Source: an uncultured Aquimarina sp. (GTDB taxonomy: Bacteria > Bacteroidota > Bacteroidia > Flavobacteriales > Flavobacteriaceae). Taken from it: a stretch of 64,000 nucleotides of DNA. Positions 8,416 through 15,476 of the stretch are shown here, piece by piece. The stretch covers positions 1 through 64,000 of the forward strand of contig CANMFM010000007.1 in the NCBI GenBank assembly GCA_947497175.1. The letters run 5' to 3'. The notes beneath the pieces were generated by a model. That model made no database searches. It saw only the letters and a list, made by a program, of their open reading frames with translations, and was not told the origin of the DNA. The position numbers were made by a program, and so were the translations under genes. Positions within the stretch are counted from its first letter, which is position 1, and the number at the start of each line of letters is the position of its first letter.

Positions 8416-9864
8416 ATGGGAATCGTAGTAAATCAATCTATTAAAAATGTAGTTGTTACCTGCCTGGGCTTTGGTATAGGTGCCATAAATACGTTGTTTT
8501 TATTTACTTACTTTTTAGAAAAAGAATACTATGGATTGGTTTCTTACCTGATTTCGGCCTCCAATTTGATATGGCCATTACTGGCATTTGGAGTTCAAAA
8601 TACGCTTGTCAAATTTTTTTCATCTTATTCTGATCAGGAACAGCAAAACAAGTTTTTGAGCCTTATGCTACTATTGCCTATGAGTATCGCGCTTGTTGTA
8701 GGAAGTATAGCGACGCTATTCTATGGTAGATTACTGGATTTTTTTAATGAAGGAAACACCATTGTACAACCTTATGTTTGGACAATTTTTGTATTGGCCT
8801 TCTCAACGTCATATTTTGAAGTTTTCTTCGCCTGGTCTAAGGTAAAGTTGAAAAGCGTTTTTGGTAACCTGATGAAAGAACTTTTTTTAAGGGTATGTAT
8901 TAGTATCCTATTATTTATGGTGTATTTTAAAATCCTCAATGTAGATCAATTTATTTATGCATTAGTCGTAGTTTATGTCCTAAGAACATTAATTATGAAA
9001 CTATATGCCTTAGGTTTACATCCGTTTAGATTTCGTTTCTCTTTGCCCAAAAATTATACTTCGGTTCTAAAATATTCTTCACTCATACTCATTGCCGGAT
9101 CAGTTGCTACCTTATTGATTGATCTGGATAAAACAATGATTGAGCGATATATGCCTATAGATAACCTTGCAGATTACCAATTATCTGCGTTTATAGCCAT
9201 AGTGATTATTATACCATCTAGAGCAATGCATCAGATTACGTATCCGCTTACCGCAAAATTAATGAATGAAAAAGCATTTGATACCCTAAAGGCATTATAT
9301 AGTAAAAGTTCGATCACTCTTTTTGCAATAAGTGGATTATTGTTTGTATTGATCATCTGCAATGTGCATCAATTGTTTGAAATGTTACCAGAAAAATATG
9401 AGTTGTACATATGGGTAGTGATACTTATTGGAGGGGTGAAACTGTTTGATAATTTGTTGGGAAACAATAATTCTATTCTTTATAATTCTGATTACTACAG
9501 AATTATCTTATATATTGGTATAGCAATGGCAGTTCTAACCGTTGTGCTCAATTTACTTTGTATTCCTGTTTTTGGAATAACCGGAGCGGCTATAGCTACA
9601 TTTTCGGCGGTATTTTGTTATAACCTGGCCAAGTTGTGGGTCGTTAATACTAAATTTAAGATGCATCCTTTTTCAAAAAAAACAGGGATAGCACTATTGC
9701 TTATTATTCTATTTGTGGGGGGATTTTACTTTTGGGAGTTCTCTTTTCATCCTGTAGTCAATATTTTTCTAAAGAGCATTTTTATCACTCCAAGCTATCT
9801 AGCAATTCTCTATGTGTTAAAGATTTCTCCTGATATGAATACTCTTATAGATAAAATAAGGTAA
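8416..9864 (+). CDS. Wzx-type polysaccharide flippase (MATE/MOP superfamily)
   Basis: The 482-residue protein is hydrophobic throughout, with about 12-14 predicted membrane helices, and the start MGIVVNQSIKNVVVTCLGFGIGAINTLFLF is typical of oligosaccharide flippases. It would move lipid-linked glycans across the inner membrane. It is the last gene of the three-gene surface-glycan operon and is followed by a terminator-like hairpin. No polymerase or ligase gene is present nearby, so the rest of the pathway must lie elsewhere. Confidence 0.85.
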   Translation: MGIVVNQSIKNVVVTCLGFGIGAINTLFLFTYFLEKEYYGLVSYLISASNLIWPLLAFGVQNTLVKFFSSYSDQEQQNKFLSLMLLLPMSIALVVGSIATLFYGRLLDFFNEGNTIVQPYVWTIFVLAFSTSYFEVFFAWSKVKLKSVFGNLMKELFLRVCISILLFMVYFKILNVDQFIYALVVVYVLRTLIMKLYALGLHPFRFRFSLPKNYTSVLKYSSLILIAGSVATLLIDLDKTMIERYMPIDNLADYQLSAFIAIVIIIPSRAMHQITYPLTAKLMNEKAFDTLKALYSKSSITLFAISGLLFVLIICNVHQLFEMLPEKYELYIWVVILIGGVKLFDNLLGNNNSILYNSDYYRIILYIGIAMAVLTVVLNLLCIPVFGITGAAIATFSAVFCYNLAKLWVVNTKFKMHPFSKKTGIALLLIILFVGGFYFWEFSFHPVVNIFLKSIFITPSYLAILYVLKISPDMNTLIDKIR

Positions 9865-9931
9865 TAAGATATTAGAAAATCACTAAAATTTGCGGCTTTT
9901 GATCAGATGCAACGTTACATCTCATAAAAGA

Positions 9932-9975
9932 GAAAATCCCCAGAGATGCTTACGCATGGTCTCTAAGGGATTTTC
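9932..9975. terminator. terminator-like hairpin between convergent genes
   Basis: GAAAATCCC and a following AGAGA pair with TCTCT and GGGATTTTC around a short inner stem (TGC/GCA). The hairpin lies between the flippase gene and the convergent basic protein gene. T-tracts are short, so the strand is uncertain. Confidence 0.55.
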
Positions 9976-10015
9976 CAACTAACCAACCAAAAAAATAAAT
10001 GTCGTTTATGTCTTT

Positions 10016-11305
10016 TTAGCTTCTACTTCTTGCAGATCGAGAACGTGAGTTACCTGATCGTGTCGCTCTGCTAGAGGTGTTGCTTTTCTGTCTGTTTACT
10101 GCTGACCTGGACGTACTAGGCACTCTACTACTATATCGACTGTTATTAGATCTTTTTGTTGCATTTCCAGAGTAATTTCTTGTAGTACTTCTTGGTTTTT
10201 GAACTTGAGATCTATTGCTTCTTTGATAATTTTGTTTCTTACTACTTTGCGATCTAGAGGCTACAGCACTTCTTGTTCTTTGCTCTTTTTGAGCATAGCT
10301 TCTAGAAGGAGTACTTCTTTTATTAGATTGCACTCTTGATTTTGGCTGAGTACTTCTATGTACAGATCGTGTTCTACGATCAGGACTTACAGATCGTGTT
10401 CTGCTGGTCGTTTTTGTACCGTAGTTATTAGACCTGCTTCTATGGGTGCTTTTTGTATTGTAATTGTTAGACCTGCTACGGGTAACATTGCTTTTTCCAT
10501 AATTGCTGGACCTACTTCTACCTTGAGCATATTTGGTATAGTTACGATCGTTTCTTTGATACATTGCAGCTCTACGATCTCTGGTTCTGTAATTAACCGC
10601 TCTTGCTTTAGAAACTCTATACCCTCTGTTATAACTAGCCACTCTGTTATGAGGTCTATAGTAGGTACGGCTTCTATAAGGTCTGTGATAATATCCATTA
10701 TAATAATTACTTCTGTATACTGTATAAGAACATCTGTATGGCGTATAAAATCTTCTATATGGTCTATTGTATACAATACATCTGTTTACTACCGGTACTG
10801 TAAAGTATGCATGAAATGGTCTATACACATATCTTCTATTGAATCCATTAATAAAACCTGTACAGTTTAGAAAGTTTCCGTAGCGGTTATAATGTACATA
10901 TAGTCCACCAACCCTTGAGATTCTTCCATAATTGTTATAGTTGATAAAAATATCTCCTGCCTGTATAATTCTACCATAGTGATCATAAAAGATCGGTGTG
11001 TTTTCGATTTGTACTACTGCACCATAATCATCATATTGCACAAAAGCATCATAGTCATATCCCGAATTAAAACTAATATTTACACCAGGAGCATTAACAC
11101 CTACACTTACACCATTTCTGGCTCCATTAATATAAAAGTCAAACTGCCCATCTGCGTAAACAGAGAAATCAATTCCTCCTTCAGAAAAAATAAAAGATCT
11201 ACCATTATTATAGTAACGTGCAGTAGATTCTGTAGTAGTTTCTGATGCATTAATATTAAAAGTCGCTAACAAAAGCCCTGTAAAAAGTAAAACAAATTTT
11301 TTCAT
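10016..11305 (-). CDS. secreted Tyr/Arg/Ser-rich basic protein with YGR-VGG repeats
   Basis: The 429-residue product has a signal peptide (MKKFVLLFTGLLLATFNINA). About residues 30-150 contain repeats built on Y-x-x-YGR-I-x-x-(V/A)GG (for example YYDHYGRIIQAGD, NYNNYGRISRVGG, HYNRYGNF). From about residue 190 the chain is low-complexity and very basic, rich in Arg, Ser, Tyr and Asn. The N-terminal half is clearly paralogous to the protein at 36738-37418, which has an acidic instead of basic tail. A sigma-54-like promoter precedes both. A periplasmic or surface structural role is a guess; the family function is unknown. Confidence 0.7.
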   Translation of the reverse strand: MKKFVLLFTGLLLATFNINASETTTESTARYYNNGRSFIFSEGGIDFSVYADGQFDFYINGARNGVSVGVNAPGVNISFNSGYDYDAFVQYDDYGAVVQIENTPIFYDHYGRIIQAGDIFINYNNYGRISRVGGLYVHYNRYGNFLNCTGFINGFNRRYVYRPFHAYFTVPVVNRCIVYNRPYRRFYTPYRCSYTVYRSNYYNGYYHRPYRSRTYYRPHNRVASYNRGYRVSKARAVNYRTRDRRAAMYQRNDRNYTKYAQGRSRSSNYGKSNVTRSRSNNYNTKSTHRSRSNNYGTKTTSRTRSVSPDRRTRSVHRSTQPKSRVQSNKRSTPSRSYAQKEQRTRSAVASRSQSSKKQNYQRSNRSQVQKPRSTTRNYSGNATKRSNNSRYSSRVPSTSRSAVNRQKSNTSSRATRSGNSRSRSARSRS

Positions 11306-11363
11306 AATTCTAGATTTTAATGGAGCATCGCAATTGGTGTATTTTGATGCTCACTACTATAGT

Positions 11364-11383
11364 ATCAAGCAGCGTGCCAAAAA
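11364..11383 (-). promoter_or_regulatory. sigma-54-like promoter (-24/-12)
   Basis: The minus strand reads TTTTTGGCACGC, three bases, then TTGAT. This matches the sigma-54 -24 element TGGCACG well and the -12 element TTGC partly. It lies about 60-70 bases upstream of the ATG at 11305. An almost identical TTTTTGGCACGC precedes the paralogous gene at 36738-37418. Confidence 0.5.
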
Positions 11384-11476
11384 TATAAAATGCTTTAAAT
11401 AAGTAACTTGACTTTTTTTGATTGCTGTACTTAGAAATTTGACGTCTATGTTTTGAAAGTATGTAAGAGTGCCCGT

Positions 11477-11599
11477 CTATTTTTTAAATTCAATGTCACT
11501 GATGGTGATAGTAAGACCGAAATAGGGATCAGGTGCGGTTGTTTTTGTTTTCCGAAATCCGCACCCGATGTTTCCCTTATCAAACTCAACAATGCAATA
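11477..11599 (-). pseudogene. gene fragment or unrecognised small ORF
   Basis: A 40-codon open stretch on the minus strand sits between stops. It includes DKGNIGCGFRKTKTT and ends GLTITISDIEFKK. The composition looks like a real protein C-terminus, but there is no ATG in frame. The DNA also forms a hairpin (11529-11538 with 11559-11568), so a structured RNA is an alternative. The rest of the 11306-11840 gap holds the two promoters and the hairpin repeat listed separately. Confidence 0.3.
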
Positions 11600-11621
11600 C
11601 TACGCGTATCGAATGTATCCT

Positions 11622-11667
11622 AAGTTCTGGATCTGTATAAAGTTGAAGATTCAGAACTTATTTTTTA
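11622..11667 (+). repeat. hairpin repeat with T-tract, copy 1
   Basis: AAGTTCTGGATCT pairs with AGATTCAGAACTT (11647-11659), followed by ATTTTTT. It looks like an intrinsic terminator on the plus strand, but no plus-strand gene precedes it. Stem, loop and T-tract are nearly identical to the copy at 14046-14090. Confidence 0.7.
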
Positions 11668-11792
11668 ATTTTTTTACACTTGCTTATAGCCCTTAGGCTT
11701 TGTTTTTTGGTTATCAATGCTTTACTACTCCAGTTATAGGCTATGTACAACGCTACATCAAAAAAAAGTTATTCAGCCCATATAAATGTTTA

Positions 11793-11800
11793 TATATTTG
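11793..11800 (+). promoter_or_regulatory. -7 promoter element (TAnnTTTG)
   Basis: TATATTTG lies 40 bases upstream of the ATG at 11841. It supports the shorter start for the PH-like membrane protein. A convincing -33 element is not visible. Confidence 0.45.
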
Positions 11801-11840
11801 CCGCTTTGATCATTTTCAAATTCACAATATAAACCTACCT

Positions 11841-12818
11841 ATGAATCACAAAATTAATCTTGATCTGGGGTACATTACCTGGCTAATTCCATTACTACTG
11901 TTTTTAGTTTTTGGAGTTCCTGAACTTATCCATAAATGGGAGGTTAGAAAACAAAAAACAGAACAGGTTGAAGAATTTGAGAATGAATTAGAGCAATTAC
12001 TTGTTTTAAAAAGTCTGGATAAACATCAAACCAGGCGCATAGCATTCTTAAATACTATGATTTCTAATCAGAAGCGAGCTATAAGAAACGAAAATAAGAT
12101 TTATTTACAAACTGGAGGTTTATTACTTCTTTTACTCATCATGTTTGTTGTAATGGGTGTGGATGGTGCACGTATGAGATCATTAAAAGTAAATGACCCG
12201 GGATGGGAAAGAATGCAAGAATTTAGTGACCCTCAATATGACGAGATAGCAAATCGTATTTCTTGGAGTCCTGCAAAATCAGGAGGCAGTACTTTTGTAT
12301 CTCATAAAATAAAACAGCTGTCTTCCTCAGTCTTGAAAGTAAAGGGAACATCTACTTTAAAAATTTTTGGCTGGACATTTTTGCTGGTTGGTCTTCACTA
12401 CCTGATTATTGAGTTTTATACTGAATTTCTTAATGGAGTTTTACAGACTCAAGGAGTACTAAAAACGGTGCAATTGTTCTTCAAGGCCGGAGGCCCATTT
12501 TTTTTGATTGGTCTTGTGTTTGTTCTTAAATTTAATGTGACTTCTGTTTTTGATAAACGAAGGTTTCATTTTAAGAAAGGAAAGCACAGTATATCTTTAT
12601 CAGAGATCTATGCCATACAATTGATTACAGAATTTGTTGAGGGAAATGGAGGAAGTAGTAGTTCGTTTTATAGTCATGAACTTAATTTGGTACTTCATAC
12701 CGGGGATCGAATCAATATCATGGATCATGGTGTAAAATCTCATATACAAAAAGATGCTCTGCAATTAGGGAAATTTTTAAATGTTCCGGTTTGGAATAGG
12801 ATTGCAGGCGGAAACTAG
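11841..12818 (+). CDS. membrane protein with C-terminal PH-like domain
   Basis: The ATG at 11841 gives 325 residues. Four hydrophobic segments are visible: about residues 9-28 (ITWLIPLLLFLVFGV), 86-108 (GGLLLLLLIMFVVMG), 175-195 (FGWTFLLVGLHYLII) and 215-235 (GGPFFLIGLVFVLKF). A charged coiled coil lies between the first two. The last 85 residues (KRRFHFKKGKHSISLSEIYAIQ, then HTGDRINIMDHG) look like the PH-like beta-sandwich of YdbS-type membrane proteins. The function is unknown. Upstream codons in the same frame are rejected because they read through the promoter. Confidence 0.6.
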   Translation: MNHKINLDLGYITWLIPLLLFLVFGVPELIHKWEVRKQKTEQVEEFENELEQLLVLKSLDKHQTRRIAFLNTMISNQKRAIRNENKIYLQTGGLLLLLLIMFVVMGVDGARMRSLKVNDPGWERMQEFSDPQYDEIANRISWSPAKSGGSTFVSHKIKQLSSSVLKVKGTSTLKIFGWTFLLVGLHYLIIEFYTEFLNGVLQTQGVLKTVQLFFKAGGPFFLIGLVFVLKFNVTSVFDKRRFHFKKGKHSISLSEIYAIQLITEFVEGNGGSSSSFYSHELNLVLHTGDRINIMDHGVKSHIQKDALQLGKFLNVPVWNRIAGGN

Positions 12819-12925
12819 TTCTTCATTTTTTATTATGACGTATTAATTTAGAATACCTTAGTTTCTGAAGGACCATTATTAAAATGGAGTAAATAGATTT
12901 TATTTCCGAGGGATAAGTTTATGAA

Positions 12926-12963
12926 ACAAAAAAAGAGTTGCATCGCAATACAACTCTTTTGTT
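12926..12963. terminator. bidirectional intrinsic terminator
   Basis: ACAAAAAAAGAGTTG pairs with CAACTCTTTTGT around a 10-base loop, with A- and T-tracts on both sides. It separates two convergent genes and can serve both. Confidence 0.85.
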
Positions 12964-12983
12964 ATTCATGTTTAGTAGCAGTA

Positions 12984-13982
12984 TTACTGAGCTTTTTTAA
13001 TGGCTATAGTATACGCACATAATTGGCCATCGGCCGGTGTAGCATGATCTTTATCTTTTACCCAGCTCACATCTGTACCTGTAGATATTGCAGTAAGCAA
13101 TCTACCATTACCGTTAGCTGTAATTTTTGCTCCGCCAATAGTAACACCATATCCAGTATTTCGGGGAGAGTTATCCAAAACAGACCCGGTTTTGTATGCA
13201 GGGAAATTTTTGCACTTTGATGTTGTTGATGCCGTTATTGAACCAAAATTTGGAATATTATTTTTAATCCCGATAGCGTATGCAGTAATTGTAGCCGGAG
13301 ATGCAATGACATGATCCTTACTTTTTACTCTCCAGGTATTGCCTAAGGGATAAGTTTGTGTTAACAGGTTTCCTGCTCCAGACCAATTTACTTTTGCTCC
13401 ACCACCAATTAATGTATATCCGCTAGAAAGACGAGCAAATGTAGAAGGATGAGCAGCTCGAGAAGATGTTCTTGAAATAATCTGAAGATGTCTTTTAAGT
13501 TCTTCTGCAGGGATATAATTTCCGTTATCATCTTTAAGGCGAATCCCTATTGCTGATACCACTAAATTTGTGTAACCATCTGGGTATATATGTGCTTTTA
13601 CTTCTCCTCTCCAACCTTTAAAAGCATTCGTACCGGTAAGTGGTGCCGACATGGTTAATAGCGTACCGCCACCATGATAAGGATTTGCCCAGGCAAAACC
13701 TCCTATACACAGATATCCTTCAGGAACATAAGCGGTACCAGATAATAAATTTGGATTAGGTACATCAGGAGTGTTTACAAAAATACCACTAATGACAAAT
13801 TCGATTCTTCCGGATTCATCAGTATATGTTACATCTGGTGGATTTTCATTAAGAGGACCCAATACTGCTTTTTGAGGTTCCTTTTGGTTTATTTCTTCTA
13901 AAGAAATTTCAGTTTCAAGGCTTTCTTTTTCACAAGAAATAACTCCTATGGTAAGGAGTAATAAAAAAAAGATTTTTTTCAT
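12984..13982 (-). CDS. lipoprotein with three internal repeats
   Basis: The 332-residue product has a lipoprotein signal (MKKIFFLLLLTIGVISCEKE; the lipobox Cys is residue 17). The mature part consists of three related repeats of about 75-80 residues. Each is built on (L/T)IGGGA...G-x-LLT...W-x-x-(S/D)KDH...A(Y)-I-(G/A)I, at about residues 90-170, 185-255 and 265-332; the first repeat is the most divergent. Similar GGGA...LLT...SKDH units occur in uncharacterised bacterial secreted proteins. Repeated small beta domains suggest binding of sugars or a surface, but that is inference. A shared terminator lies 20 bases downstream. Confidence 0.65.
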   Translation of the reverse strand: MKKIFFLLLLTIGVISCEKESLETEISLEEINQKEPQKAVLGPLNENPPDVTYTDESGRIEFVISGIFVNTPDVPNPNLLSGTAYVPEGYLCIGGFAWANPYHGGGTLLTMSAPLTGTNAFKGWRGEVKAHIYPDGYTNLVVSAIGIRLKDDNGNYIPAEELKRHLQIISRTSSRAAHPSTFARLSSGYTLIGGGAKVNWSGAGNLLTQTYPLGNTWRVKSKDHVIASPATITAYAIGIKNNIPNFGSITASTTSKCKNFPAYKTGSVLDNSPRNTGYGVTIGGAKITANGNGRLLTAISTGTDVSWVKDKDHATPADGQLCAYTIAIKKAQ

Positions 13983-14045
13983 GATAAATTTAGTTTAACT
14001 AGTAAAGGTTTGATCGTGCAATGATAGAATATCGACCATAAACAA

Positions 14046-14090
14046 AAGTTCTGGATCTGTATAAAGTTGAAGATTCAGGACTTATTTTTT
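14046..14090 (+). repeat. hairpin repeat with T-tract, copy 2
   Basis: AAGTTCTGGATCT and AGATTCAGGACTT form the stem, followed by ATTTTTT. The loop is the same as in copy 1 at 11622. It sits 63 bases upstream of the lipoprotein gene start and just before the palindromic array. No plus-strand gene ends here. Confidence 0.7.
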
Positions 14091-14149
14091 GGAGTTTATA
14101 CTGGATTATAGGATAGAGTAGGGAATAGGTTGATTTGTTATGTTTTGGT

Positions 14150-14512
14150 GGTTCTACACTGATTCGAAGTAGTTATGTAGTGATCCTAAGGGGTTCGGTA
14201 CCCTTTCTAGTCATTATAATACTCCTGTTTAGGTGGTTTATTACTCATTCGAAGAGGTTCTATACTCATTAGAGACAGTAAAGTACCCATTATAATGGGT
14301 TGTTCTGGTGGTTCGAGAGGGTTCTCTACGTATTTAAAAGGGTTCAGAACCTATTACAAAGGGTAAATAATCCCTTCGAAAGGGTTATATAACCTATTCA
14401 AAAGGGTTTCGAACCGCTTCGAGATACTGAAGTATAGGGTAAAAGGGGTTCAGGACCTGGTTAGGGGTGGTTCGCAACCGGGTAAAGGGTGGTTCAGAAC
14501 CACCCCTTTCGG
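14150..14512. repeat. degenerate 21-bp palindromic tandem array, about 17 units
   Basis: The stretch can be cut into about 17 units, most of 21 or 22 bp (for example starting at 14192, 14235, 14256, 14341, 14362, 14383, 14405, 14447, 14469 and 14491). The consensus is GGTTC-n-GAACCC followed by n-TTCGAA-n-G, so each unit holds two overlapping palindromes. Some units are perfect palindromes, such as the 16-mer centred at about 14290 and GGTTATATAACC at 14383. One unit (14298) is truncated and there is an extra partial at 14310. Stops occur in the frames I checked on both strands. Bases 14091-14149 are similar in composition but not clearly repeated. It is not a CRISPR. Confidence 0.85.
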
Positions 14513-14538
14513 GTATTTTATAGATGGTCGGTGAGTAA

Positions 14539-14562
14539 AAAAAAGCCGCTGTATAGCGGCTT
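14539..14562 (-). terminator. intrinsic terminator of the 159-aa gene
   Basis: On the minus strand AAGCCGCTATACAGCGGCTT is followed by a run of Ts. It lies 20 bases after the stop of the gene at 14583-15062 and separates that gene from the palindromic array. Confidence 0.85.
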
Positions 14563-14582
14563 CTCTATTCGGATAGCGATGA

Positions 14583-15062
14583 TCATTCGGTTTCGTTTAT
14601 ACCGGTTGCCGAAGATTTATTAAACAGTACTTTCATATCCTCATATACCGGTTTGGCTCCTGGTTCATTTTCTCCGGCCAAAAAGCGCATCATACGATAA
14701 AAACTTAGTGCATTGGTATAATTATCATGATCCAGCAGGGTTTTGGTATCTAATAATTGTTGTGACAGATTATTGAGTTGTTGTGCTCGACTTTCTACCT
14801 GTTCTCTGGTTTTATGATCTCTGTCAAACTCTTCTTTGTCTAAAAACCGCGGAATCCAATTAGGATGTTGTTCCATATAATTTTTAGCCTTATCAACAAT
14901 AAGTTTATTATGATTGCCAATACTACCATACTGTCTTCTTTGCTCTGGAGTGATGTTCACTGTTTTTCCTTTGAAGATATTTTGGATACCTGCCATGTGA
15001 TGATCCAATTCTTTTAATTCTTCTTTACTGAAATCGATACTAATTAGATTTTCTAAAGCCAT
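14583..15062 (-). CDS. unknown 159-aa helical protein next to the array
   Basis: The 159-residue protein is hydrophilic, rich in Asn, Glu and Leu, and predicted mostly helical. It has no signal peptide, membrane helix or Cys. Recognisable stretches are ITPEQRRQYGSIGNHNKLIV and NALSFYRMMRFLAGE. I cannot assign a family. It has its own promoter-like element (15101-15108) and a strong terminator, so it is probably a single-gene unit. Its closeness to the 21-bp palindromic array may or may not be meaningful; a link to DNA binding is speculation. Confidence 0.6.
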   Translation of the reverse strand: MALENLISIDFSKEELKELDHHMAGIQNIFKGKTVNITPEQRRQYGSIGNHNKLIVDKAKNYMEQHPNWIPRFLDKEEFDRDHKTREQVESRAQQLNNLSQQLLDTKTLLDHDNYTNALSFYRMMRFLAGENEPGAKPVYEDMKVLFNKSSATGINETE

Positions 15063-15100
15063 TTGTGTAACTATTTATGTGATTAATAATTTTTGAAAGA

Positions 15101-15108
15101 CAAACCTA
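15101..15108 (-). promoter_or_regulatory. -7 promoter element (TAnnTTTG)
   Basis: The minus strand reads TAGGTTTG 39 bases upstream of the ATG at 15062. In the rest of the gap 15063-15476 I see only the terminator below. Confidence 0.4.
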
Positions 15109-15352
15109 AAGTTAATTATCATATCGCGGTATGGGGATTTTCTCCCTTTTTGAATAGGGGAAATTTCTGTGTCCTAAAAATGTATAGTATTGATAATAAG
15201 CGGTTTATATAGAGAATAAGAGGGTTGCCAGAGGTTACTATATTATTTAACACAAAAAACTTGTTTTTTTATAAAATCGTTTTCTTTAATTTGTTGTTTT
15301 TCAGGATGTTCTGAGGTTTTTGAGTGAGGTGTTTTTATAAATGAACGATCAT

Positions 15353-15386
15353 AAAAAAAACAGCCATTTTAATAGGGCTGTTTTTT
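15353..15386. terminator. bidirectional terminator after the Rhs operon
   Basis: A run of As and CAGCC pair with GGCTG and a run of Ts around a 10-base loop. It lies about 90 bases beyond the stop of the last gene of the minus-strand Rhs operon. Confidence 0.8.
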
Positions 15387-15476
15387 CTTTCGTATTGTTG
15401 ATAGCTTAGTGCTAATTTTAAGTCAGAGATCCTGTAATCCTTTTAAACACTGTGTACCAATTATTAGGAACGTCAA

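Noticed and set aside
10387..10776. Minus-strand 129-codon frame within the basic protein gene
   Set aside because: It is a shadow frame produced by the low-complexity Arg/Ser/Tyr codons of the real gene.
14150..14512. CRISPR array
   Set aside because: Units vary throughout and have no constant repeat with unique spacers, and no cas gene is in the window.
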